64,000 nt of DNA, from positions 62,001 to 126,000 of the forward strand of contig JABJOE010000006.1 in assembly GCA_018664485.1 (NCBI GenBank). The letters run 5' to 3'. Numbering within the stretch: position 1 is the stretch's first letter; the number at the start of each line of letters is the position of its first letter. The notes under the pieces are model-generated. The model made no database searches. It had not been told where the DNA came from and worked only from the letters and a program-made list of their open reading frames with translations. Positions 16,685 through 26,800 of the stretch are shown piece by piece. Source of the DNA: Candidatus Uhrbacteria bacterium (lineage in GTDB: Bacteria; Patescibacteria; ABY1; SG8-24; UBA9934). Position numbers and translations under genes: made by a program.

Positions 16685-16718
16685 AAAAAACAGGCCCGCT
16701 TTCGCGAGGCCTGTTTTT
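16685..16718 (-). terminator. Rho-independent terminator after fusA
   Basis: ACAGGCC-tcGCgaaaGCgg-GCCTGT with A and T runs at the two sides, 17 bp past the fusA stop. Clear intrinsic terminator. Confidence 0.85.
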
Positions 16719-16734
16719 AATTTCTACTTTGTAA

Positions 16735-18840
16735 CTATGACTTCTGACCAGTTCGTTTTTCCTTAATTTCTTTTGCAACGTTTCCTGGCACCTCTTTATA
16801 CTCATGGAATTCCATTGAGTAACTTGCACGACCCTGTGTGATGGATCGAAGGTTTGTTGCATATCCGAACATCTCAGCAAGTGGAACGATAGCTGCGACC
16901 GTCTTTACATCTCCACGATCACCCATCTCCTGAACCTGGGCACGCTTTGAGTTTAGGTCACCAACAACAGTTCCCATGTAATCTTCTGGAGTTACAACTT
17001 CGACTTTCATAGTTGGCTCAAGAAGTACTGGTTTTGCCTTGAGTGCAGCCGCTTTAAACGCCATCACACCTGCCATTTTAAAGGCTGATTCGTTTGAGTC
17101 AACATCATGGTATGAACCATCGTAAACAGTGGCCTGAATGTTGATAAGTGGGTAGTTAGCGATAACACCACGCTCGAGAGCCTCTCTACAACCCTTTTGC
17201 ACAGCTGGAACATACTCACGTGGAATAGCTCCACCCTTCAACTCATCAACGAATCGGAAGTTATCCAACTCACCATCTTCATTTGCTTCTGTAATAGGTT
17301 TGATACGAAGCCGACAATGTCCGTACTGACCACGTCCACCTGACTGCTTAACGTACTTTCCTTCACCCTCAGCTTCCTCACGAATCGTTTCACGGTAACT
17401 CACCTGCGGTCGTCCAACGTTTACTCCAACGTCGAACTCACGCTTCATTCGATCAACAATAATTTCCAAGTGAAGCTCACCCATTCCTGACACAATAGTC
17501 TGCATTGTCTCCTCGTCCGATCGAACACGGAATGTAGGATCCTCTTCAGACAACTTCTGCAAAGCAAGTGACATCTTCTCCTGGTCCTGCTTTGTGATCG
17601 GCTCAAGTGCCAAAGAAATAACAGGCTCAGGGAATGTGATTGACTCAAGTGAAATCGGGTGTTCCGGATCACACAATGTGTTACCAGTTGTAGTTTCTTT
17701 CAATCCAACAACAGCAGCAATTTCACCAGCGTATACCTCGCTCACTTCCTCTCGGTTGTTTGCGTGCATTCGCACAATACGAGAAATTCGTTCTTTCTTT
17801 CCGGTAGATGCATTCAATACGTAAGATCCAGATTTCAATGTTCCAGAATAGATTCTAACAAATGCCAACTTTCCAATGAACGGATCAGTTGCGATCTTAA
17901 AGGCAAGTGCAGCCATCGGTACATCGTCCTTAGCCTCACGCGAAAGTACTTTTTCTTCGTCCTCAATATCAGTTCCTTCAACAGCCGGAATATCCAACGG
18001 AGACGGAAGATAATCAATAACAGCGTTCAACATTAGCTTCACACCCTTGTTCTTCAAGGCTGTTCCACACATAACTGGGAAAATATCCAAACCGATAACG
18101 GCCTTACGCAAAATTCGTTTCAAATCCTCGTATGAAGGCTCTTCTCCAGCAAGGTACTGCTCCATTGCAGCTTCGTCATTTTCAACGATTGCTTCGATAA
18201 GCTTTCCGCGCCATTCCTTTGCTGCGTCCATGTATTCAGCTGGAACATCAACCTCATCGATATCCTTTCCAAGCTCGTCGCGATACATGAATGCCTTCAT
18301 CTTTAGAAGGTCGATAATACCGTCGAAACCAGCCTCTTCTCCGATTGGAAGCTGAATTGGGTAAGCCTTCTTTGTAAGACGATCAGTAATTGACTGAAGG
18401 TCTTTGAAAAAGTCTGCTCCAGTTCTATCAAGCTTATTGATAAAACAAATACGTGGCACGCTGTACTTATCAGCCTGGCGCCAAACCGTTTCTGACTGAG
18501 GCTCAACTCCTGCAACACCATCAAACACAGTCACACCTCCATCAAGCACACGCAATGATCGCTCAACTTCTACTGTGAAGTCAACGTGTCCAGGTGTATC
18601 GATGATGTTAATACGGTGGTCCTTCCAGAAACATGTAGTCGCTGCAGACGTGATAGTAATTCCACGTTCCTGCTCCTGCTCCATCCAGTCCATCTCAGCC
18701 TCACCTTCATGCACCTCACCAATCTTGTGCTTTTTTCCAGTATAAAAGAGAACTCTTTCTGTAGTAGTAGTCTTTCCTGCGTCAATGTGGGAAATGATTC
18801 CGATGTTTCGAACATTGTCTAGAGAATATTCACGAGCCAT
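16735..18840 (-). CDS. fusA: Elongation factor G
   Basis: 701 aa. GTPase motifs SHIDAGKTTTTER, DTPGHVDFTVE and NKLDRTGADF, then the EF-G domains II-V ending with SYSMEFHEYKEVPGNV. It catalyses ribosomal translocation. Third gene of the str operon rpsL-rpsG-fusA. tuf is not adjacent: two small genes lie between. A hairpin ATCACgGCG/CGCtGTGAT occupies the rpsG-fusA gap (about 18870-18905). Confidence 0.98.
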   Translation of the reverse strand: MAREYSLDNVRNIGIISHIDAGKTTTTERVLFYTGKKHKIGEVHEGEAEMDWMEQEQERGITITSAATTCFWKDHRINIIDTPGHVDFTVEVERSLRVLDGGVTVFDGVAGVEPQSETVWRQADKYSVPRICFINKLDRTGADFFKDLQSITDRLTKKAYPIQLPIGEEAGFDGIIDLLKMKAFMYRDELGKDIDEVDVPAEYMDAAKEWRGKLIEAIVENDEAAMEQYLAGEEPSYEDLKRILRKAVIGLDIFPVMCGTALKNKGVKLMLNAVIDYLPSPLDIPAVEGTDIEDEEKVLSREAKDDVPMAALAFKIATDPFIGKLAFVRIYSGTLKSGSYVLNASTGKKERISRIVRMHANNREEVSEVYAGEIAAVVGLKETTTGNTLCDPEHPISLESITFPEPVISLALEPITKQDQEKMSLALQKLSEEDPTFRVRSDEETMQTIVSGMGELHLEIIVDRMKREFDVGVNVGRPQVSYRETIREEAEGEGKYVKQSGGRGQYGHCRLRIKPITEANEDGELDNFRFVDELKGGAIPREYVPAVQKGCREALERGVIANYPLINIQATVYDGSYHDVDSNESAFKMAGVMAFKAAALKAKPVLLEPTMKVEVVTPEDYMGTVVGDLNSKRAQVQEMGDRGDVKTVAAIVPLAEMFGYATNLRSITQGRASYSMEFHEYKEVPGNVAKEIKEKRTGQKS

Positions 18841-18920
18841 ATAATATTTGATTTGATTGTTTGTAGAAAGATCACAGCGGAGCTCAATTTCTGCGCGCCG
18901 TGATAAGCGGAGTCAGTAGC

Positions 18921-19388
18921 TTAACGAGCGAAGTGAGCGAAAGCGCGGTTGGCATCTGCCATACGCTGAACATCCTGTCGTTTCTTCACTGAATCTCCCT
19001 CTCCCTCAGCACCTGCGATAAATTCTGCTGCAAGACGTTCCGCCATTGGGCGCCCCTTCTTTCCACGAGCTGCTAACAAAATCCATCGGTATGCCAATGC
19101 ATAGCGACGATCTCCACGAACAGGTGTTGGGATCTGGTAGTTTGCACCACCAACACGTCGTGATCGAACTTCAACAGCTGGAATAATATTTTTCATTGCA
19201 AGATCAAAAACATCCATCGCTGGTTTTCCGGCCTTCTTCTCCATTATTTCGAAGGCATCATAGACAACACGCTGAGCGGTGGACTTCTTTCCATCAAGCA
19301 TAACGTAGTTAATGAGCTTGCTCACTAATACGCTTTTATACTTTGTATCTGGTTGTAGAACTCGTTTTACGGCTTGCTTACCTCGCAT
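18921..19388 (-). CDS. rpsG: 30S ribosomal protein S7
   Basis: 155 aa starting MRGKQAVKRVLQPDTKY, with VEVRSRRVGGANYQIPTPVR and the terminal ADANRAFAHFAR. S7 starts assembly of the 30S head. It is separated from rpsL by 160 bp that contain structured element G. Confidence 0.97.
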   Translation of the reverse strand: MRGKQAVKRVLQPDTKYKSVLVSKLINYVMLDGKKSTAQRVVYDAFEIMEKKAGKPAMDVFDLAMKNIIPAVEVRSRRVGGANYQIPTPVRGDRRYALAYRWILLAARGKKGRPMAERLAAEFIAGAEGEGDSVKKRQDVQRMADANRAFAHFAR

Positions 19389-19460
19389 ATTTATATGGTT
19401 TAAGTGTGACTTCCCGCCGCGTTCTGGCGGTACTCACTATTTATAATTTACTCAGTTGGC

Positions 19461-19537
19461 ACATTTGGACCAATTTCAGAGTATGGAAGCGTCCGCAGAG
19501 TGCAGGGCAATCCATTTGCTGAAAATGATCCAAATGT
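19461..19537 (-). ncRNA. Structured element G between rpsL and rpsG
   Basis: On the minus strand ACATTTGGATC ... GGTCCAAATGT closes the element, and TTTCAG..AAATGG pairs with CCATACTCTGAAA further in. The 3' side (CCATAC-TCT-GAAATTGGTCCAAAT) closely resembles the 3' side of the elements upstream of proS and murA. It is part of the rpsL-rpsG transcript and about 70 nt before rpsG. Confidence 0.55.
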
Positions 19538-19550
19538 ATTGATCTTAAAT

Positions 19551-19970
19551 TTACTTCTTTGGCTTCTTTACTCCGTACTTTGAACGACCACGATTTCGTC
19601 CTTCAACTCCAGCCGTGTCATATCGTCCACGTACAACAGTGTAACGAACACCAGCTAGGTCCTTAACTCCACCTCCACGTACCAATACGATAGAGTGCTC
19701 CTGAAGGTTATGACCCTCACCTGGAATGTAAGCGATCACTTCCTGACCGTTTGAGAGACGAACACGCGCCACCTTTCGTAGAGCCGAGTTCGGCTTCTTT
19801 GGTGTAGTTGTATACACACGAACGCATACTCCACGCTTTGCCGGAGCTCCACGACGCAACTCAGTGCGCTTTCGGTGAAGACTGTCCGTTGTAAACTGCA
19901 AAGCAGGCGCATCAGACTTTTTAGTCTTTCGCTTGCGTCCCTTTCGAATAAGTTGGTTGATTGTAGGCAT
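19551..19970 (-). CDS. rpsL: 30S ribosomal protein S12
   Basis: 139 aa with MPTINQLIRKGRKRK, the decoding-site loops TTPKKPNSALRKVARVRL and PGEGHNLQEHS, and VRYTVVRGRYDTAGV. The Lys residues altered in streptomycin-resistant strains are the usual wild-type ones. First gene of the str operon behind the promoter at 20028-20056. Confidence 0.98.
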   Translation of the reverse strand: MPTINQLIRKGRKRKTKKSDAPALQFTTDSLHRKRTELRRGAPAKRGVCVRVYTTTPKKPNSALRKVARVRLSNGQEVIAYIPGEGHNLQEHSIVLVRGGGVKDLAGVRYTVVRGRYDTAGVEGRNRGRSKYGVKKPKK

Positions 19971-20027
19971 GTTTTACACGTAAATTACGAAATTGGACGC
20001 TAAAGGCCCTTTGAAAATAACGCGCGA

Positions 20028-20056
20028 AGAGTAACATGTGGGCCAAAATACGTCAA
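20028..20056 (-). promoter_or_regulatory. Promoter of the rpsL-rpsG-fusA operon (TTGACG-17-TACTCT)
   Basis: On the minus strand TTGACG (20051-20056) and TACTCT (20028-20033) are 17 bp apart, about 58 bp upstream of rpsL. Confidence 0.65.
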
Positions 20057-20116
20057 GAATGCTCAGGGTTATGAATATGGAGCTGAGTCTGCGCTGTCAA
20101 AGGATAGATCCATCAA

Positions 20117-20239
20117 AGTAGCTATCAGGATTGGGCGTCCGTTATTATATTTTCTCATTAGAATATAGGGAAAGGTTATAACGGAGACAATCCTGCATTC
20201 TAGCTACTCTTGCCGGGCCATAACCTATAACGTGCTCGG
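20117..20239 (+). ncRNA. Long multi-stem RNA element upstream of the 20311 gene
   Basis: Nested complementary arms, all perfect: AGTAGCTA/TAGCTACT (20117/20201), AGGATTG/CAATCCT (20127/20188) and CCGTTAT/ATAACGG (20139/20178), plus an AT-rich tip. A second hairpin CCGGGC/GCTCGG follows (20213-20239), with ATAACC in its loop. That loop can pair with GGTTAT in the 3' half of the first hairpin, so two alternative folds are possible. This is typical of a riboswitch-like or attenuator leader, or a free small RNA. Strand is chosen from the downstream gene. Confidence 0.55.
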
Positions 20240-20310
20240 AAGACCTTATTTGAGCAGAATCCTTCGTTAGAGGTGAAGGGTGAAAGTTTTATATTTTCGG
20301 TCCCGATGGA

Positions 20311-20727
20311 TTGACGTGGCGTATAAAATACGATAATAAAGGTAGTAGTTACATATTTCACACTCCGGGAGCAGATATATTCATTCCAGGTTCTAAATAC
20401 CCGCTCACAATCTCTCTACCGCCAGCCCAGCAAGGCAAACCAGCCCGCACTGAGCTAATTGTGCTCACCTTCATTGCCCACAAGATCTACTGGGACGTCG
20501 TCATCCAAAACGGCAAAACCGAACACCACCTCAAAGTGCAAGTGATCGGCGTCAGGTTAGTTCCTGATGTTGAAAAAACGATCCACCCGGATCTCACCCA
20601 TGGCATTAAGATCAAGATGAGGCTCAAGGACGATCGTCCAAAGATGCTGCCAGCCACCATAGAAGTCTCATGCATACTGAAAAAGGACGGGAAATTCCAC
20701 GGGTCTCTTCTCGTTAACGGTAATTAG
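20311..20727 (+). CDS. Unknown 138-aa protein, G+C-rich single-gene unit
   Basis: The frame begins at a TTG (MTWRIKYDNKGSSYIFH) because a stop lies 10 codons upstream and no ATG is in frame; the start is unsure and no clear SD is seen. The product looks beta-rich (ADIFIPGSKYPLTISLPP, TFIAHKIYWDVVIQNGK). There is no signal peptide, membrane segment or motif I recognise. The codons after the first 25 are much richer in G+C than those of rpsL or fusA. It has its own terminator and a structured leader. Confidence 0.55.
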   Translation: MTWRIKYDNKGSSYIFHTPGADIFIPGSKYPLTISLPPAQQGKPARTELIVLTFIAHKIYWDVVIQNGKTEHHLKVQVIGVRLVPDVEKTIHPDLTHGIKIKMRLKDDRPKMLPATIEVSCILKKDGKFHGSLLVNGN

Positions 20728-20747
20728 CCATGAGCACAAACAACTTG

Positions 20748-20788
20748 CCTCGCTCCGACCCTCGTGTTGGAAAGCGGGGCTTTGTTTT
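20748..20788 (+). terminator. Terminator of the 20311 gene
   Basis: CCTCGCT pairs with AGCGGGG (with G-T pairs), followed by CTTTGTTTT, 20 bp after the stop codon. Confidence 0.65.
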
Positions 20789-20793
20789 AAACC

Positions 20794-20823
20794 AAAAAGA
20801 ACCCGGCTAGGCCGAATTCTTTT
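20794..20823 (-). terminator. Terminator of the giant surface-protein gene
   Basis: On the minus strand GAATTCGGC-cta-GCCGGGTTC flanked by AAAA and TTTTT, about 28 bp past the stop at 20851. Confidence 0.75.
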
Positions 20824-20850
20824 GTATTTGTATGTTGCTTTTTGTGGCCT

Positions 20851-23800
20851 CTACTTCGACTTGAGTGACAGATCGACTCTCTTTATCAGCTTGGACAAGT
20901 CAACGTCCATTAGTGTTGCGTCGTCTACCGCATCACCTACATCAAAGTGTGAGAAGAATGCCGGGTTCATGTCTACAACATAGTCAGCCCAGTCTGCACC
21001 GAAGAGATCAATTGCTACCTCTTCATCTGTAATCCAACGCAGCTGTGGTCGTAGTACTTCCCCTTCCTGCTCTGTGAGCATATATACATATGGAATGGAC
21101 TGGATCTTTACCAATACAGAACCAGGCTTTGGAAGCATTAGTCCGTCTACTGACATTGAAACCATTTCCTCATATTCTATCTCTTCAATCTCGTCGAATG
21201 AATCTGCCCATGTGAAGTATGCAAGTGAGTTTACAAACGGTCGACGTGTTCCAATGTTTGTTACACAATATACAGTTGAGAACTCGTGGTACTTCACAAA
21301 TCTATCTGTACAGTACACTCCGCTCTTTGCATTTTCCGCCTCCTCCTCTTCCACAACCTCTTCTTCCTCACCAAATAGATACTCGGCAGATGACGCAGTA
21401 CTTAATATATTGGCGATATCGTTGAGCTCTACTTTGAAAATAATTTCATCTCCTTCCTCTACTCCTTCTGGAGTCCAGTTGTAAGTACTGTTGTTAAACA
21501 TGTACTGCTCAATGACTGTGTAGGTAGAGCCACTATTTAATGAGTAGGAAAGATCGACCAAATTCTCAGGACCAAGAGTAGTCCATGTGAGTTTAATCTT
21601 CTCATCAATACTAAGTGACGTTACTGTCTTTGAGGAGTCCACTGGCTGGTACACACGCAAGCTTCCAACTGACGGATCTACACTGTCATATACAGTGGAA
21701 GATGAAGAAGCGCTTGCAGTTGTAAACGTTGCAGGGTGTGTAACTCCAGCTGCCGGACCAATGAGTGCATTTCCAGTGGTGTCGTTTGCAGTTGTTGTTG
21801 TAAACGTTATGTCAGAAGATCCGGAGAACTGACCTGAGTGTGAAATTGTAAGAGTTGTGTCTGACACACTCCAAGCGTTTGAGAGTCCTGACGGTGAGTC
21901 ATCGAAGGAATATGCAGTGGAGCCAGTGTTAATTGCCTCGGAGAAAACAACGACTACGTCAGCCGAACGGCTAACATCTGTAGCCCCATCTGCCGGGGTA
22001 ATGCTGACAATGACAGCACCAGCGGCGTCTGCAATTGCAACGGCGCTAATGTCGACGACAGCGTTAGCGTCTGTGTCATCCAATGAGTCGGCAGTTCCGT
22101 TTGCAGCAGTATATGCAAATGTAAGTGTTGGACCAGTTGTGTTTGCAACTGTGTTTGTAAGTGTTAATCGGAGATCTGTTGTAGACGCCACACATGCAGA
22201 CACGGCAATAGATCCGGCGTCAGCACCACCAATGGTGTAGTCCCCGGCTTCGCATTCTCCAACCTCGATCGTTTCTGAGAAAACAATATCAAGGCGGTCA
22301 ATATCACCGTCTGTATCTAAATCTTTGTATGACTGAGAAACATTCACTGGACTTGCCTCGTCAGACAGTGACGTTGCACCAATGGATGATATAGCGTTTG
22401 AAGTACCATCTAGAATAGATCCGGTAGACGCGGTAAAAGCGAGCGTCGGCTCCGTTCCACCTGACACACCCGTGAGGTTCGCGGCTGCAGACCCCGTAAG
22501 GACAATGGCAGTTGACCCGTTTCCAGATGAGTATCCACTCACGTCGAAGCTTGTAAGTGTGTTTGCAACTGCAGTCCAATCTCCATCGCTGTATGTAACG
22601 GTGACAGGCTCTGTGAAGGTAAGTGTTACCTGGTCGATGGTTCCGTCAGCGTTTGCGTCACCGTACGCAGGAGCGTTTGCACCATCTGTTCGCATGACTG
22701 CGGCGGCACCGTCGGTCAGTGACGCCGCTGACAAACTAGCAAGTACATTGGAGTTTGCATCCACGAGTGAGTTTGCGGTGTCATTTGATGCGTCGTAAGC
22801 AAAGGTTAGTGTGAGAAGTGTGTCCAAACTTGGAGCGGTGGTAAGCGTATATCGAACATCCGTTCCACTCACAACACAAGCGCTCACAGCCATAGATCCA
22901 GCATCTGCGCCGGCAATTGCATAGTCCCCAACCTCACAGGTAGCAACTGTAATTACCTCGGTGAATGTGAGGTCAGCGCGGTCTACAGTTCCGTCACCGT
23001 TTGCGTCAACATATGTTTGAGATACAAGTTGTGGTAATGCTAAGTCAGTCAAAGTAACAGCTGGCACGGACGTCACAGCAGAGCTCGCAGCGTCCAAAAG
23101 TGACCCGGCAGTTTCATTGTTTGCATAGCTCCATGTAAAGGAAAGGCTCGTGTCGTTGGAAGGAGCATTGGCAACAGTAAAGGTAATTGTTGATCCACCA
23201 ACAGAGCACCCTGAGCTGTCTACAACGGCGATCGTACCTGCGTCAGTACCAGCAAACACAAAGTCTTCCGTTTCACACTCATCAAGCGTAATGCTCTCCG
23301 AGAATGAAACAGTAACTCGGTCTACTTTTCCATCGGTATCATTATCTAAGTAAGTTTGACCTGTTGAAACTGGAGCAGCCAGGTCTGTCAAAGCCGCAGC
23401 TGTAAGGTCAGCGACTGCGTTTCCGGCAGTGTCATCTAGCGAATTGGATGTTCCGTTTGCAGCAGTGTATGCCAAGGTCAATGTGAGGGCCGTATCATTT
23501 GAGGGCGCTGAAGATACCGTAAGTTGCAGACTCGTAGTTGATGTTGCACAAGATGCAATTGAGATTGAACCCGCATCTGCCCCACCGACTGTATAGTCAC
23601 CAGCCTCACATTCGTCGTATGCGATATTTTCTGTAAATACGATGTCAAAACGATCTACCTGCCCGTCAGCATTCACATCTTTATATGCTTGCGATACTTT
23701 GATCGGAGCAGCCTGATCAGTGACCGCCTTATCACTAAAGGAAGCCGCATCTTCGCTTCCACCATCTTGAAGTGAACCACTGGTACCCGATGACGCCGTA

Positions 23801-26800
23801 TAATTCCACTCAATATCAATATTAGTATCGCTCGACGGAGTATTTGAAAGTGTTAGTCGAAGATCTGACCCTGATGTTGCACAAGCGCTCACAGCGATAG
23901 TACCTGAATCATCTCCACCGAAAGTGTAGTCTCCGAATTCGCACTCATCGAGCGTTGGCATCTCAGAGAAAGTTACATCTAACCGATCAATGGTTCCATC
24001 TGAATTTATATCTTTGTAGCCAATAGCCAAGATCGCCATCGCAGCACCATCTGCAACACCTGATTCCGGTAGCGAAGGTACGGTTGTGGTTCCGTCAGAA
24101 ATCGATCCTGTAGTTGCGGTAAATTCTATAGTTGGCTCTGTTCCGCCAGCAACTCCAGTTACACCAACATCTGCTGTGGCTGTAAGGATAATTGAAGCCG
24201 ATCCGTTTCCAGAGTCATATGCAGACACATCAAAGCCTGATAGATCGTTAGCAGTTACAGCCCAGTCTCCATCGGCATATACAATCGTGACATCTTCCGT
24301 AAACACAGCGGTCACCTGGTCAATAGTTCCGTCTCCATCATCATCTTGATATGTAAATGACATGAGTACTGGAATAGCCCCGTCAGTAAGTGCCACCGTC
24401 GTGATATCTGTAGCATCGTTTCCTGCAGCGTCATCCAGCGAGTTTGCGGTTCCGTTTGATGCGTCGTATGCAAAAGTTAATGCCAGATTTGTGTCGTTTG
24501 AAGGCGCTCCGGTAAGCGTTAGTCGCAGATCAGTTCCAGACACTGCACAAGCTGAGATTGCAACAGATCCGATGTCAGCGCCAGCTAGCGTGAAGTCAGC
24601 AGTCTCACATTCGTTTACCGTAATCGTTTCAGAGAAAACAACATCAAGTCTATCTATCGTTCCATTTGCACTCGCATCCTTATATGAGCGAGTCATATCG
24701 ACAGGAATGGCTTCGTCAACCAATGTAGTTGCAGATATTCCACTCAGTGAAGCACCTCCCCCATCAACAATAGAACCACTTGAAGGTGTGAATGCTAAAG
24801 TTGGCTCCGTTCCACCCGAGACACCGGTCAAACTAGCGTTTGCAGATGCTGTGAGTAGAATCTGTGTTGTACCGTTTCCAGAAAGATACGCTCCAGTATC
24901 AAAACCTGTGAGGTCATTTGCTGTAGCAGACCAATCTCCATCGCTGTACGTTAGAGTTGCAGCTTCAGTAAAGGTAAGTCGAACTCGATCAATCGTACCG
25001 TCTTCATTATCGTCTAGATACGCCATCTTATTTGAACCGTCTGTTCGAAGTGCAGGGGCTGCAGCGTCATCAACAGTCTCGGCGCTAAATGCAGCGTCGG
25101 TATTGGAATTCGCGTCAGTAATAGATCCACCAGATGCCGTGAAGGCTAGAGTAGGTTCCGTTCCACCTGCTACACCGGTAGTATTCGATTGAGCTGTTGC
25201 CGTTAAGTAGATTGTTGCAGTACCATTTCCAGATGAGATAGCTGACACATCGAAACTTGTGAGGTCGTTTGCCGTTGCAGTCCAATCCCCATCTGTATAT
25301 GCAATAGTTACAGCCTCTGAGAACTTCAACCGAACCCTGTCAACCGTTCCGTCTGTATTATTATCCTCGTATTGAATGTCATTTGAACCATCAGTTCTAA
25401 GGAATGGGTTTGCATTGTCAACTATCGACACGCTGCCATCCGGGTTTGACGTTGCATTAGTACCATCGGTCCACTCACTTGTAATTCCAGAAACAGCAGC
25501 AGATCCAGCCCCCGTATTGATAGCCACCTGACCAACGACGCTGGACAAAGTCACCACAGCCGACGACCCCGCTGGGTCAGAAATTGTTGCGGAACTCACA
25601 GTCTGCCCATCAGGTAAAAGAATAGTTCCAAAGTCAGCCAGAACAGGTGCAGCAGAATCGTTAGTATCCACATCCTCAGACCAGGTCATTACAATTTGAT
25701 CGATCAATCCGTTTCCTCCAGTATCATCTATCGCCAGGCTCGCAAGTACGGGTGCCGCAGCGTCAGCTAAAGTCAAAGCACTAATATCAGCCACAGCATT
25801 TGCGGCAGAGTCATCAAGTGAGCCTGCTGTACCATTCGCTTCTGTATACGCAACTGTAAACGTCAGAAGAGTATCATTAGCCGGAGCGCTTGAAAGTGTA
25901 AGTTGAAGATCAGCTGAAGACGTCGCGCAAGATGCGACAGATATTGATCCAGCATCCGCTCCACCTATCGTAAAGTCCCCTCCCTCACATTCATCAACTG
26001 CGATATTCTCAGAAAACGTAATATCAACACGATCTACCTGTCCGTCCAAATCTGTATCAAGATAGCTCTGCGTTCCGATTGAAACTGGAGCCGCCCCGTC
26101 AGCAAGGGCAGTTGCGGAAATATCTGCAACAGCATTTCCGGCGCTATCGTCAAGTGAACTCGCTGTACCGTTTGCCGCAGTGTAAGCAACCGTAAGCGTA
26201 AGATTTGTGTCATTGCTTGGCGCGTTTGAAATGGTGAGACGTAAGTCATCTCCACTTGCCACACATGAAGCAACCGCGATGCTACCCGCATCTGCACCAC
26301 CTGCCGTGTAGTCACCTGCTTCACATTCATCAAGTCCAATGTTTTCACTGAAAGTAATATCAATCCGGTCGATGGTTCCATCTGAATTTGTGTCTTTATA
26401 GGCTCCAAATGTTGCTGCAGGAGCAGCTTCATCTGTCGCTGTCACGGAGTCAGACGTGAGCTCACCTCCTAGAGTTGTTTCAACTGACCCAACAACCGAG
26501 ACTAGTGGTAATGCGTCAGTATCTCCTGATCCCGACTCCGTTAGAATAATAGTCACTATACCCGCCGACGTCTCAGATGCAGAGGACACAGTAAACCCAG
26601 CGACTGTAAAATCAGAACCTGCTACGGTTGAAGCATTTAAATCTAAATCGAATGTAGCAATAATCTGATCAATTTGACCATTGCCATCATCATCCTTTGT
26701 TACCGATGAAGTTAAATCCGGAGGAGTGGCCGAAGCACTGGTATACAGTGTACCTGCAGTACCATTCTGACCTGTTCCTGAACCAGAACCGGCTGCAGCA

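Noticed and set aside
24362..25192. 276-codon open frame on the plus strand, antisense to the giant protein
   Set aside because: A shadow of the repeats: it repeats with the same period and has a Ser/Ala/Val-rich nonsense composition.
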